In this document: in pieces, positions 52,748 through 62,115 of the stretch
Layout: each line of letters starts with the position of its first letter
How positions within the stretch are numbered: the first letter of the stretch is position 1
From: Bacteroides sp.
GTDB taxonomy: Bacteria > Bacteroidota > Bacteroidia > Bacteroidales > Bacteroidaceae
Assembly: GCF_028690125.1 (NCBI RefSeq)
Contig: NZ_JAQVBV010000011.1
Coordinates: 1-64,000, forward strand
Reading direction: 5' to 3'
DNA length: 64,000 nucleotides
The notes under the pieces: model-generated
Seen by the model: the letters and a program-made list of their open reading frames with translations, nothing else
Database searches by the model: none
What the model was told of the DNA's origin: nothing
Translations under genes and position numbers: made by a program

Positions 52748-55291
52748 ATGAAAACAACATCATCTGACCCGATACACTCAGGGCTGACCTCTGCAGAGGT
52801 AAAACAACGCCTCGAAAGAGACGGATACAATGAATTAGAGGGAAGTAAGTCGCGTAATTTCTTTACCATCATTTGGGGAGTTGTCAAAGAACCTATGTTC
52901 CTGCTACTCGTCGCCTGCGGCACGCTCTATATGTTTTTGGGCGATATTCAAGAAGGCTTTATGTTGCTCGGATTTGTGTTTGTTGTGATGGGCATAGAGT
53001 TTTATCAGGAACGGAAAAGCGAGAAAGCTCTCGATGCACTCAAAGATCTTGCAAGCCCACGGGCAATCGTAATCAGGGATGGTGTAGAAACCCGTATTGC
53101 CGGACGTGAAGTGGTGTGTGACGATATTATCGTGCTTCAGGAGGGAGACAGAATACCTGCCGATGCAACGGTGCTTAAAAGTGTAAACCTGCTTATTGAT
53201 GAATCATTACTCACTGGCGAGTCCGTCCCAGTGCGTAAACACGACTGGGCAGGCGAGGCTCAGGATATGCAACCAGGCGGAGACGACCTGCCGTTTGTCT
53301 ATTCCGGCTCTATGGTAGTTCAGGGAAACGGTATTGCCAAAGTTACAGGTACGGGCACTCATACGCAAATTGGTAAAATAGGTAAAGCCATCAGTGAAGT
53401 CGAAGAGACCCCAACTAAACTGAAAACAGAAATTGGTGTGCTGGTAAAACGCCTCACCATTACCGGAGCTATTCTCTGTCTGCTGGTTGTTACAATTTAC
53501 ACTCTCACACGCGGAGATTTGCTGCAAGGATTTTTGGCGGGTATCACGCTTGCAATGGCAATGCTACCAGAAGAATTTCCCGTTGTGCTTACTATTTTTA
53601 TGGCAATCGGGGCATGGCGTATTTCTAAAAAGAATGTGCTGACCAGAAAACCCTCGGCTATTGAGACATTGGGTTCGGCAACCGTTCTGTGTACCGACAA
53701 AACAGGTACATTGACAGAAAATAAAATGAAAGTTACCAAAATATATAATAAGGAGGACTTTTGGGTAGCTAAAAAATCGAACGACTTTGCCGAGCAGTAT
53801 CACGATATAATAGAATACGGAATATTATCCAGTCAGATGAACCCATTCGATCCTATGGAAAAGGCGATATGTAAGATAGGAGAAGCGTATCTTCAGGGGA
53901 CGGAACATATTCACGGAGATTGGGAAATGGTCAAAGAGTATTCCTTGTCGAAAGAGTTGCTTGCTATGTCGAGAGTTTTCCGCAAAACCTCAACCGGAGA
54001 GTTGGTTATCGCAACCAAAGGTGCGCCCGAAGCAATTTTTGACCTTTGCCACCTCTCGTCAGACTTGCAGGAAAAATATGCTACTGCCGTACAATCAATG
54101 GCATCGGAAGGACTACGGGTGCTGGGCGTTGCCAAATCAATTATTTCAGAAACCGCATTGCCTGAAATACAACACGATTTTGACTTTGAATTTATCGGAC
54201 TGATAGGGCTTTCAGACCCGATACGCTCGCAAGTCCCTGCCGCTGTCGCCGAATGCCAGCGGGCGGGCATACGGGTGATTATGATAACGGGAGATTACCC
54301 TGTTACGGCTCAGAACATCGCCAGCGAGATAGGTTTACAAAATTATGACCAGTGTATCACCGGCACGCAGCTTGCCGCAATGGATGAGACCGAACTGAGT
54401 GAACGGATACGGACGGTCAATGTATTTGCCCGTGTGATTCCCGAACAGAAACTAAAAATCGTAAATGCCCTCAAACGTAACAATGAGGTTGTTGCTATGA
54501 CGGGAGACGGGGTGAATGATGCTCCTGCGCTCAAAGCGGCTAACATTGGGATTGCGATGGGTGAGAAAGGGACTGACGTAGCCCGTGAAGCATCGGAATT
54601 AGTATTGATGGACGATAATTTCGGCTCAATTGTCGGAGCTGTCAAGATGGGACGTCGTATTTTTGATAACTTGCAGAAGGCTCTTGGCTATATCTTTGCC
54701 ATTCACGTCCCCATAGCCGGACTATCTCTCATTCCTGTGTTTTTTGCCGATTTTCCGCTCATACTATTCCCTATTCACGTTGTCTTTATGGAGTTGATTA
54801 TAGATCCGGCCTGTTCGGTTATCTTTGAAGCGGAAGGGGCTGAAAAGAGTGTGATGTCAAGACCTCCACGCAAAATGAACGAACCGTTTTTCGGAGCTAA
54901 TAAAATAGCAATCAGTTGTTTTCAGGGCGTATGGGTGCTTATAGCAACGCTTGCTATCTACTTTATCACTCTTGAACTCGGCTATCAGATAGGAGAAGTT
55001 CGGGCAATGACTTTCACCACGCTTATCATCGCCAATATTATGAATATCCTTACAAACCGTTCGTGGAACGAATCCATATTCACTATTCTGCGTACACCGA
55101 ACCCAACGGTGAAATGGGTTGCGGGTGGGGCTTTGCTTTTTATCGGCTTGGTGCTGACTATCCCGTTCTTGCAACAGTTGTTCCAGTTCTCACCTATCAG
55201 TATCTGGGAAGTGATTGTTTCGATTGTTATCGGTATGAGTACCATCCTTTGGTTTGAACTGTATAAACATTTCAGATTACGCAAAATATAA
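52748..55291 (+). CDS. P-type cation-transporting ATPase (P2 type)
   Basis: An 847-residue pump. It has an N-terminal cation-ATPase domain (SGLTSAEVKQRLERDGYNELE), an actuator domain with TGES (LLTGESVPV), phosphorylated Asp317 in DKTGTLTENK, and hinge motifs MITGDYPVTAQ and AMTGDGVNDAPALKAANIGIAMG. About ten membrane helices are present, with the ion-binding M4 segment MLPEEFPVVLTIF. This PEEFP variant differs from the PEGLP of well-studied calcium pumps, so the ion (calcium, magnesium or another) is not fixed. It is coupled to the MarR gene upstream. Confidence 0.9.
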   Translation: MKTTSSDPIHSGLTSAEVKQRLERDGYNELEGSKSRNFFTIIWGVVKEPMFLLLVACGTLYMFLGDIQEGFMLLGFVFVVMGIEFYQERKSEKALDALKDLASPRAIVIRDGVETRIAGREVVCDDIIVLQEGDRIPADATVLKSVNLLIDESLLTGESVPVRKHDWAGEAQDMQPGGDDLPFVYSGSMVVQGNGIAKVTGTGTHTQIGKIGKAISEVEETPTKLKTEIGVLVKRLTITGAILCLLVVTIYTLTRGDLLQGFLAGITLAMAMLPEEFPVVLTIFMAIGAWRISKKNVLTRKPSAIETLGSATVLCTDKTGTLTENKMKVTKIYNKEDFWVAKKSNDFAEQYHDIIEYGILSSQMNPFDPMEKAICKIGEAYLQGTEHIHGDWEMVKEYSLSKELLAMSRVFRKTSTGELVIATKGAPEAIFDLCHLSSDLQEKYATAVQSMASEGLRVLGVAKSIISETALPEIQHDFDFEFIGLIGLSDPIRSQVPAAVAECQRAGIRVIMITGDYPVTAQNIASEIGLQNYDQCITGTQLAAMDETELSERIRTVNVFARVIPEQKLKIVNALKRNNEVVAMTGDGVNDAPALKAANIGIAMGEKGTDVAREASELVLMDDNFGSIVGAVKMGRRIFDNLQKALGYIFAIHVPIAGLSLIPVFFADFPLILFPIHVVFMELIIDPACSVIFEAEGAEKSVMSRPPRKMNEPFFGANKIAISCFQGVWVLIATLAIYFITLELGYQIGEVRAMTFTTLIIANIMNILTNRSWNESIFTILRTPNPTVKWVAGGALLFIGLVLTIPFLQQLFQFSPISIWEVIVSIVIGMSTILWFELYKHFRLRKI

Positions 55292-55311
55292 ACAGGGCAT
55301 TAATTATAAAG

Positions 55312-55428
55312 ATATTGGCTCAAACAGGTAGGCAGTAGGCTGATGAAACTCGGTGTGGAAAAAGTGATAGAATATTTCTGGCACATACGATTCCGAAAAG
55401 AGTAAATATCGGCTCAATGTACTGCCTA
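55312..55428. repeat. Paired direct and inverted short repeats
   Basis: ATATTGGCTCAA (55312-55323) recurs as ATATCGGCTCAA (55406-55417). Just inside or after these, TAGGCAGTA (55329-55337) faces its inverse TACTGCCTA (55420-55428). The arrangement lies between the ATPase and relaxase genes and has no evident coding function. Confidence 0.45.
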
Positions 55429-55439
55429 GTGGAAATTGA

Positions 55440-55476
55440 AGAAGTTCTCTCCATGTATGTGATGAAGAGAACTTCT
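55440..55476. terminator. Hairpin between convergent ATPase and relaxase genes
   Basis: AGAAGTTCTCT pairs perfectly (11 bp) with AGAGAACTTCT around a 15-nt loop. It lies between two convergent genes and probably insulates both; flanking T-runs are weak. Confidence 0.55.
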
Positions 55477-55519
55477 GTGTTGTAAAGGTATAAAGTCTTT
55501 TTGCTTACATTCAACTTGA

Positions 55520-56986
55520 TTATCGTTTACTTTTCTTGCTGCTCTGTGGTGCTTTGTTCATTTTGTGCGCCATCGTCATACAACGACGTGCCCATGCCCA
55601 ATCGTCCTCGTTCTCGTCTCGTCCCCATTTCATTTGACTGCCTCCTCCACCTCCACCGTGACCTTCGGCGAAAGTGGTTGCTTGGTCCACATACCCGGCA
55701 AAAAGCAACAAGGCGCATTGCATGATTTCTTCGCCACGCTCTGTCAAGTCCTTGAGCATCGTGTCTTCAAACAAGTCCATCGACTTGAAATCGAGAAGCT
55801 GGAATTTATCCTTGAACTCCTGAAGGATGTTCGGCAGTGTGGCCGTGGAAAGACGGTAATGTATCTGCTGTTGAATGGTATCCACTGCCCGGCTTGTCTC
55901 CGCGCGCAACTCACTTTCCTTTCCTTTGAGTTCATCAACCTGCTTCTGGAGTACTTGTAACTCTCCGTCAGCAGTCTGCAACTTATGCTGTTTATCGGCC
56001 AACTTCTCGCTGACCTTTGCTATCTCTGCATTGAGCTTTTCCAATTCGGCAGACAACAGCGTTGTATCACCATTTCCTTTTTGAATGATCGTTTCCAATT
56101 CAGTTTTTTTGTTGAGCAACTGCTCTTTCTCTTGTTCCAAGTTCCGAATCATGGTGCTTAGACCTTTCTGCTTGATTTTTGCTCGATGGATGTCTTGGTT
56201 GATTTCCGAAAGCTGGATGCGAAGTTCAGTGATCTTCTTTTCAAGTGCTGTACAGTCCGAACTCAATTCTCGGCGATACTCTTCGGTGGAACGGTGACGT
56301 GCTCCTGTTTCGTAAATGTTGCTACCTCGTTCTAATCCCCATTTTTTGTTGTACACTGCCAGACGGTCATGAAGTGCCAGCATCTTGTCCCGACACTCCC
56401 ATTTGCTGGCTCCACAGAATACTTGTTTGAAGGATAATTTATTCTGCGAAGTGATGGGCAACATACAACAATGGATGTGCGGATTGGTTTCATCCAGGTG
56501 GACGTAGAAGCCGACAATATTGTCCTCACCCCATTCTTTGCAGGCGAAGCTGTAAATGTCTTTAGCCCACTCTTCTACATCCTTGCAACGAATAATGTGC
56601 GAATTGTCAGCTCCTTTCTTGAGGTCTACCACCTGATTACCGAAGGCAAGTTCGTGCATCCTCTTGTTACTGCCGCCAAATACGAATTTGGCGCAGATAC
56701 GTATATTCGGTGTTTTCCGATTGATATTCGGGTCGGTGATTCCACATTGTGTCAACCGGTCGGTTATCTTCTCTCCGACGGTACGGGTTTTGTCAATGGG
56801 GCGGACAATCCCGCCTTTGCTCACCTCGAAATTGAGATGATCGCGAGTACGGTCGTAATTGCCTTCTTTACCTGCCCTGTCCCAACGCTGGTCTTTCCAG
56901 TTTCTTTGGAACTCATTACTTTCTGCGGTGGTGATGCCTGTCGAAGACTGCATATCGGCCACCTGTTTGTTCACTTTACTACTCAT
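55520..56986 (-). CDS. MobV/Pre-type relaxase
   Basis: A 488-residue mobilisation protein. The N-terminal 220 residues carry the MobV signature: NYDRTRDHLNFEV near the start, then FYVHLDETNPHIHCCMLPIT with the metal-binding HIH. A long coiled coil follows (ALEKKITELRIQLSEINQDIHRAKIKQ to KGKESELRAETSR). The C-terminus is glycine-rich (HGGGGGGSQMKWGRDENEDDWAWARR). It should nick oriT and lead the DNA strand in transfer. The probable oriT lies in the 270 bp before its start. Confidence 0.9.
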   Translation of the reverse strand: MSSKVNKQVADMQSSTGITTAESNEFQRNWKDQRWDRAGKEGNYDRTRDHLNFEVSKGGIVRPIDKTRTVGEKITDRLTQCGITDPNINRKTPNIRICAKFVFGGSNKRMHELAFGNQVVDLKKGADNSHIIRCKDVEEWAKDIYSFACKEWGEDNIVGFYVHLDETNPHIHCCMLPITSQNKLSFKQVFCGASKWECRDKMLALHDRLAVYNKKWGLERGSNIYETGARHRSTEEYRRELSSDCTALEKKITELRIQLSEINQDIHRAKIKQKGLSTMIRNLEQEKEQLLNKKTELETIIQKGNGDTTLLSAELEKLNAEIAKVSEKLADKQHKLQTADGELQVLQKQVDELKGKESELRAETSRAVDTIQQQIHYRLSTATLPNILQEFKDKFQLLDFKSMDLFEDTMLKDLTERGEEIMQCALLLFAGYVDQATTFAEGHGGGGGGSQMKWGRDENEDDWAWARRCMTMAHKMNKAPQSSKKSKR

Positions 56987-57064
56987 GATTTTTTATATTG
57001 ATTATACAACAAAAATGATTCAGCTTGCTGCCCCTCTTTGCAGCCCCTGCACACCACTTTTTTC

Positions 57065-57117
57065 AAAAGGGGGTATTAGGCTTCCCCTTTTTGATAAAGG
57101 GTCTGGGCAAGCCCAGC
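57065..57117. other. Candidate oriT region
   Basis: Two inverted repeats lie 5' of the relaxase gene: AAAAGGGG (57065-57072) with CCCCTTTT (57084-57091), and CTGGGC (57103-57108) with GCCCAG (57111-57116). MobV relaxases usually nick beside such repeats upstream of mob. No nick-site consensus was recognised, so the call is positional. Confidence 0.35.
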
Positions 57118-57254
57118 AGCGAACACAGGGAAAAGAAAACGCGAGAATTGGGCTGTACGGCAGAAATGGGGTCGCGTGAGGCTTTCTTTGTTGCGTAGAA
57201 GAAAATGCGACTACGGGCAAAAGGAAGCTCTTTGGGGCGTATATAAATGGTGCT

Positions 57255-58040
57255 CTATTCATCGTGTTCGGTGCTATTCTCGGCATCGCAATCAAATACG
57301 AGCTGCCAGTTTGTGGAAAAGAGTTGTTGGAATGAGACTTTGCCAGAAGATATTCCAGTCTGGGCGGCCATCGTGCCGTTTTTGAACGGGTCGGCTTTGA
57401 TGATGCCGAAATATTTTTCAAGCCGACTGAAATTACCTTTCATGCCTAGGATGAAAACGTAATAGATGTCTTTCTCCAGACAATCGTTATATGATTCCGG
57501 CTTATCGAGCAACGGGAATGTCTCGATGAAAAGATCATAGACCTTTTTGCAGGATTGACGTATGTCGTCCGACAACTGCATGGGTGGGTCTTGATGTGCC
57601 ACGTCGGGTAGTAGCTGAAGAAAATCTGCTGTACACAGCGCAGGAACTTCTTCTGTATAAAAGGGCGTTGGTTCTGTTGGACAGTTGGTGGGTGATTCTG
57701 CTGCACATCGGTTCAGACAGATTAACTCAATGATGGTGCTGACATTGCTGGACATCCTCTTGATATAACCGTGCGATTCAAGTTCGTCGAGAAAGGAAGC
57801 GACGGTTTTCCGGTGCCACTTCCATTTGATGGATAGTTCCACAATGGAGGCTTCCAATTGCCCTGGAGCCAAGTGGATGGTAATTCCGCGCTTACTGATT
57901 TCAGCCGGTTCTTTGACAGCGTTCTGTAACAGGTCGATAAAGGCGTGCAATCTGTTGCATACTTGGGTGGAACCACCTAAGTATGTCAATAGGTTGGTAT
58001 CTATTGTGACTTGTATCTTGTTTTCGGTGCTCGTTTTCAT
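57255..58040 (-). CDS. Winged-helix-domain protein of the mobilisation region
   Basis: A 261-residue protein. Residues 10-110 include a winged-helix-like region (LEASIVELSIKWKWHRKTVASFLDELESHGYIKRMSSNVSTIIELI). The C-terminal part is helical (CLEKDIYYVFILGMKGNFSRLEKYFGII). It is divergent in function from anything I can name; replication initiation or regulation of mob are possibilities. It lies upstream of the relaxase gene on the same strand, 268 bp away, with the candidate oriT between them. A TATAAAAGG motif falls inside it (57656-57664). Confidence 0.6.
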   Translation of the reverse strand: MKTSTENKIQVTIDTNLLTYLGGSTQVCNRLHAFIDLLQNAVKEPAEISKRGITIHLAPGQLEASIVELSIKWKWHRKTVASFLDELESHGYIKRMSSNVSTIIELICLNRCAAESPTNCPTEPTPFYTEEVPALCTADFLQLLPDVAHQDPPMQLSDDIRQSCKKVYDLFIETFPLLDKPESYNDCLEKDIYYVFILGMKGNFSRLEKYFGIIKADPFKNGTMAAQTGISSGKVSFQQLFSTNWQLVFDCDAENSTEHDE

Positions 58041-58291
58041 TTTTGAAAATCTTTTTTCAAGGATGCCAAAAGTAGGGGTATAAAAAAGGATGGCAAAATG
58101 AACTAAAAGGAGTTTTCTTTCACTTCTTTCAAGCGCAAGAAATGAAAGATAAAAGAGGGAAAGGAGGGGCTAAAAAAGGGAAGAACTGCGGTTGCTTGGT
58201 GCGTGCGTAGGCGGGCATATATAAAAGGTGACGGGTGGGGAAAAAAGAAAAGCGACTCTTGCGAGCCGCTTTCTCTGGAACGAAGTTCCTG

Positions 58292-58609
58292 TTACTCTTT
58301 CGGGTCTGGAACAAAAGCCTCGATGTCATTGGAGACAATGATGAAATACGGTTTTTCGTTGAAGAGGCAGCCCTTGCGGAAACCTTTGACTATTACGGAA
58401 GCACCTTTCTTGATAAGGTCAAAAGCGGTTGTCTTCCATGTTTCTACATTGTAGTATTCCACTACGGATTCGTCCTTGCCTTCCTTGTTTTTGCTGTAAT
58501 AATTAACCGCAACACTGAACGTTGCTTTCTGCTTTCCGTTGTTGCAAGTGATGATTTTTGCATCTGTCGTACAGTTACCAGTGAACTCGAAATTGTTTAC
58601 TCTTTTCAT
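58292..58609 (-). CDS. Single-stranded DNA-binding protein
   Basis: A 105-residue OB-fold protein of the SSB family: VNNFEFTGNCTTDAKIITCNNGKQKATFSVAVNYYSKNKEGKDE, then YYNVETWKTTAFDLIKKGASVIVKGFRKG. It is shorter than housekeeping SSB and lacks the acidic C-terminal tail with DDxPF. It probably coats the ssDNA made during transfer or element replication. The two flanking intergenic regions carry TATAAAAGG repeats. Confidence 0.85.
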   Translation of the reverse strand: MKRVNNFEFTGNCTTDAKIITCNNGKQKATFSVAVNYYSKNKEGKDESVVEYYNVETWKTTAFDLIKKGASVIVKGFRKGCLFNEKPYFIIVSNDIEAFVPDPKE

Positions 58610-59311
58610 GATCGTAATTTTTTAGAAGTTGAAAATAAATTAATTTTATGCCAGCATCATTGGAGCAAGAAAGAGGGAGTACACAAGGTTTCAGCGACAA
58701 TTACGCCACGTTCAGAGAATGTCGGAAGAATTTTCGTCTGAATTCATCTAACCTTGTGAAAGGATTTATCCGTCTCCGAAGAACCCTTTCGGGTTCGCTC
58801 CTTGCCCTAAATTTGCTGGTAATAAAATATTTTTTTTGACTTCTTGAAACGAGCCGATGATAAAGAGGGATTATGAAGAACGGGTGACGGGCTGATGTAG
58901 AAATACTGCATCAATGAAAAGATGTACAGAGAGCTTCTCATTGCGGTCTACAGCAAAAAAGGTAAGGTGAAACGTATAAAGTGGAAAACAGGATTGTTAC
59001 ATGGAGGATAGCCGCCCGGAGCAATTATTGGTGACCTGGCATCCAATGGGGTTCAGTGAGGGCTGCATCTAACAAATGATTGGAATTCTTGTTTATGAAT
59101 CGCATACCGATGTTGGTGTGTTGGATTTGAAAGAGTGCTCAGTGTATTCTCGTAGGATTGAGCGGAACTCGCATGAGGTACGGAAACTACATAGTATGTT
59201 TTATAATAGGGAGGGCGGATATGTTCGTGTATAAAAGGGAATATGTATTCTTATAAAAGGATGGCTGTCGGGAGGTATAAAAGGAAAACCTGAAAAGAAA
59301 GCCGGAGGGTA
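58610..59311. other. 700-bp intergenic region upstream of ssb with dyads and repeats
   Basis: No firm gene. Dyads include CACAAGGTT (58682-58690) facing AACCTTGTG (58750-58758) and a tight hairpin GAACCC-TTTC-GGGTTC (58781-58796). Three TATAAAAGG motifs lie at 59230, 59252 and 59276. A 52-codon plus-strand frame (59076-59234, MIGILVYESHTDVGVLDLKE) could encode a small protein but has no supporting evidence. The region could hold a replication or partition site. Confidence 0.45.
59230..59284 (+). repeat. TATAAAAGG iteron-like cluster
   Basis: Three exact TATAAAAGG copies start at 59230, 59252 and 59276, spaced 22 and 24 bp, close to two helical turns. Further exact copies occur at 57656, 58220, 62867, 62892 and 63115, all in the same orientation, and a near copy (TATAAAAAAGG) at 58079. 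All but one lie between genes. Confidence 0.6.
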
Positions 59312-60085
59312 TTAACCCCCGACTGGTAGCGGATTGGCTTTCATTGTTGTGAGATTGAGGAATATGCCTTGCTGCTCAATCTTTCCCTCCCTGAATAGCT
59401 TCCACAGTAAGGCACATCCCATTTGTGCCAAGGTGGAGTTGATAAACAAATCTTGCTTCCTTAACGCTTCGGCAACAGAGCAACTCGGACCGCTGTCTTG
59501 TTCATTGACCTGTGTGAGGTCAAACAGATCGCAGATAGTTGGCAGTACTGCAATCGCTTCAAATTCCGTGTCTTCGGGCTGTTTGCATTTCTTTATCGTC
59601 CCCAAAATGGCTTGCCCTGTTTTTTGTGTATTGCCGAAATCCAGCCAATAAAAGGGTACTTCATAATTATCACAAGCTATTTTGGTTCGTACCTTTAAAT
59701 TGCGATGGATTACCATTCTGCTTTTCACGTTGTCCACACAAGAAATGGTAATGTTGGCAGTCGTGGTATCTTCTGCGTACATCTCGGGGACTGCCATCCA
59801 ATCTAACCCGAAAAATTGATTGATGCGTGTCACAAGGCAAACGGATTTGTTCAGTCCTATATCGGCAGGACTGAAAAGTTGTCTACCAATATTTGCTTCA
59901 GACACTTCATCGGCATCAAATACGGAAACATCCAGTCCGGGATGTCCCAATCGTGCGAGAGCGGAATCCATGCGTGCCAATGCCTCCAATACTTGTGAAC
60001 CTGTTCCTCCTGCACCAATGAGATGAATAGAAACCCGATGCTGGGGTTGCACTAAATAGGCGTTTGTGTAATGTACTTTTTTCAT
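59312..60085 (-). CDS. PRTRC system ThiF-family protein
   Basis: A 257-residue ThiF/E1-like protein. It shows the nucleotide-binding IHLIGAGGTGSQVLEAL, then FDADEVSEANIGRQLFSPADIG and SCVDNVKSRMVIHRNL, all typical of the adenylating fold. No catalytic thioester Cys is assigned. It is the ThiF part of the PRTRC cassette (ParB-related, ThiF-related) common on plasmids and ICEs; its function is unknown, presumably maintenance. It overlaps the PRTRC-B gene by 4 nt. Confidence 0.88.
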   Translation of the reverse strand: MKKVHYTNAYLVQPQHRVSIHLIGAGGTGSQVLEALARMDSALARLGHPGLDVSVFDADEVSEANIGRQLFSPADIGLNKSVCLVTRINQFFGLDWMAVPEMYAEDTTTANITISCVDNVKSRMVIHRNLKVRTKIACDNYEVPFYWLDFGNTQKTGQAILGTIKKCKQPEDTEFEAIAVLPTICDLFDLTQVNEQDSGPSCSVAEALRKQDLFINSTLAQMGCALLWKLFREGKIEQQGIFLNLTTMKANPLPVGG

Positions 60086-60765
60086 CGTAAAAAGTCGTTA
60101 AGTGTTTTATTTATAGGGATAAGTTCAGTGACAGGAAACGGCTCACCTGTTTTTATCAATCTTTTGGATAAAAGAGAAAGGTTAGACACGATGGGATTTG
60201 TGCCCAAAATATGGTCAAATTCAGAAAGCCAAAACATTTTTTCCCAGTATTCCATAATGTTAGTATAAGTCATGTCCGCTATTTCGGATAGTTTGGAATT
60301 ACCCAAGCAAACATACGTTTCCGATACATTAAAATATGGGGCACGATAGAGCTGTGTGTCGGGATTGTCACCGATAAAGGCATATATGGCAAGGGTGTTT
60401 TGAATTGCAATATACAAGAGAGATGGTGTGTATAACTCTCCATTAGAAATAGCCAATCGTTTGCTGAAAAAGTGCATCCGCTTCTGCGGCTTTTCAAACC
60501 ATATATATTTTTCATATCCTTTTCGTCCGTCTGCATACAGCATATTAGATGGAATAATACCGTGCAACTCCCTTTTAGTTGTATCAAGCGTCATTTCCGC
60601 TATATCTCTGATACACTCTTCTGTTAGTGGTATTCCCGCTCCCATATTACCTTTTACGATGTCTCTGCGTTCGAGGTAGATGTTATTTTCATCCTTGTCA
60701 CTGTACACGATAATCGCCATTTTAGGCGTTAATCTTGTTCTTAGTTGTTCTGTTAGTTTATTCAT
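60082..60765 (-). CDS. PRTRC system protein B
   Basis: A 227-residue protein whose body matches the PRTRC-B pattern: YVCLGNSKLSEIADMTYTNIMEYWEKMFWLSEFDHILG near the C-terminus and IWFEKPQKRMHFFSKRLAISNGELYTPSLLYIA in the middle. Role unknown. It overlaps both neighbours, ThiF by 4 nt and the 60758 gene by 8 nt, so the cassette is translationally coupled. Confidence 0.8.
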   Translation of the reverse strand: MNKLTEQLRTRLTPKMAIIVYSDKDENNIYLERRDIVKGNMGAGIPLTEECIRDIAEMTLDTTKRELHGIIPSNMLYADGRKGYEKYIWFEKPQKRMHFFSKRLAISNGELYTPSLLYIAIQNTLAIYAFIGDNPDTQLYRAPYFNVSETYVCLGNSKLSEIADMTYTNIMEYWEKMFWLSEFDHILGTNPIVSNLSLLSKRLIKTGEPFPVTELIPINKTLNDFLR

Positions 60766-61867
60766 TGATTACTAAATGTTCAAAATAGTCATTACATAGA
60801 TATTTGAGCCATTGATAAGGAAATTCGCAAGAAGATAGTTTTTCTTGCTTTTCAGGAGAAAGAATGAGAAAAGAGAGTGGCTCTGTAGCTCCCATATTAC
60901 TACATTCATCATTAACCATTTGAAAATGATATTCTACGATGGGGTCTTCTGTTGGCATTCCCCATGAGACGGATATAAGATTGTGCCATTCTATTTCTTC
61001 ATTATTACGCTCTTGGTTATATTCTTCGTAGGTATCATCATAGATGTAGCTTGTTAGCACATCGGTACACATTAGCTCTATCCCCCTAATCATACACTTG
61101 ACCTGTTCCGTTTCATCCTTGGAAAGACGTTTGATACTTTTCAGTTCGTCAAGCAAGCAGCATGGATTTATATCCTTGTTTTCTTCTATCAGTTTGATGA
61201 ACCGATTTGCTTCTCCTTTTGAGTTCTTGTAGGAACGCATCATCTGTATTACTTTCTCGTCTACTTCTTCTTTTTCTTCTTTCATCTGATATTGAACATC
61301 CTCAATGAAGATTTCAAAGTTGGTGGTGTCTTTGATGAACGGAATGTAATTTCGTTGCATCATAAAAGCGATGAAGCGGATGAATAGTTTCCTTATCTTC
61401 GGGCGCATCGTCTTGGCTATCGAAATAGGAATATAGCAAATGGTGTCCCATGTAAATGTTGGGTGTGACTGATATACGACAAAGATAAATTCATCGTCTG
61501 AATAGTCTACATTCAATAACTGATGCTCCGGTAACAACTCTGTAACCCTATTGATTAAGTCTGTTATATCCCGACCGAATATTCCACAAGGCTTGAACAA
61601 TAATTCTTTCCCATATAGGGAGAAATAGTTTGACGCTGCCTTTATCAATTTTTCGATATTCTTTTCGGTGTTAGTTACCCGATTGGTATCGAAGATTGTC
61701 TCTATTTCTGTTAGGCGTAAATCAGTGAATTGCTCCTTTAAAAATGAGTTATTTGTGACGACTTGGGCAGTACCCGTACTTTTCGGACGGATACCCCTGT
61801 ATTCTGAACCTGCTTTTCTCGAAGTAGTATTCGCCCTAAGCGTTGGTGAAACCATTGGTTGTTGCAT
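60758..61867 (-). CDS. PRTRC cassette protein, probably PRTRC-F-like
   Basis: A 369-residue soluble protein. By position between PRTRC-B and PRTRC-C it corresponds to the F-type member; the sequence (WDTICYIPISIAKTMRPKIRKLFIRFIAFMMQRNYIPFI, then EWHNLISVSWGMPTEDPIVEYHFQ) has no named domain that I can confirm. The first 35 residues are Ser/Thr/Arg-rich and probably disordered. It overlaps PRTRC-B by 8 nt. Confidence 0.6.
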   Translation of the reverse strand: MQQPMVSPTLRANTTSRKAGSEYRGIRPKSTGTAQVVTNNSFLKEQFTDLRLTEIETIFDTNRVTNTEKNIEKLIKAASNYFSLYGKELLFKPCGIFGRDITDLINRVTELLPEHQLLNVDYSDDEFIFVVYQSHPTFTWDTICYIPISIAKTMRPKIRKLFIRFIAFMMQRNYIPFIKDTTNFEIFIEDVQYQMKEEKEEVDEKVIQMMRSYKNSKGEANRFIKLIEENKDINPCCLLDELKSIKRLSKDETEQVKCMIRGIELMCTDVLTSYIYDDTYEEYNQERNNEEIEWHNLISVSWGMPTEDPIVEYHFQMVNDECSNMGATEPLSFLILSPEKQEKLSSCEFPYQWLKYLCNDYFEHLVINE

Positions 61868-61891
61868 GATTTTTCTGACATAAGTGAGTGA

Positions 61892-62101
61892 TTAACCTTT
61901 TGTTCCTATCGTAGTCTTGAATTGATATTCCATAGTGCCTTTTTCCGTAATCTGTCCGTGAATACTGCTGGTGGTCAGTTCGGGATAACTGTTGGAGTAG
62001 AAAGCAAGTACTTCATCGGGAGTGAGTTCGGGATTGGGGTCTGTCAATTCCGTTTCGTTGTACATGAATATACGTTTCAGCCCTGTAACTTCTAAAGCCA
62101 T
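61892..62101 (-). CDS. PRTRC system protein C
   Basis: A 69-residue protein matching the short PRTRC-C family: GLKRIFMYNETELTDPNPELTPDEVLAFYSNSYPELTTSSIHGQ. It resembles ubiquitin-like small proteins in size, and ThiF proteins often partner such proteins, but this link is inference. It lies 14 nt from the PRTRC-E gene and 24 nt from the next. Confidence 0.82.
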   Translation of the reverse strand: MALEVTGLKRIFMYNETELTDPNPELTPDEVLAFYSNSYPELTTSSIHGQITEKGTMEYQFKTTIGTKG

Positions 62102-62115
62102 AATCTATCTGTTTA

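Noticed and set aside
59076..59234. 52-codon plus-strand frame in the ssb upstream region
   Set aside because: The translation looks protein-like but its stop falls within a TATAAAAGG repeat, and there is no family, promoter or neighbour support.
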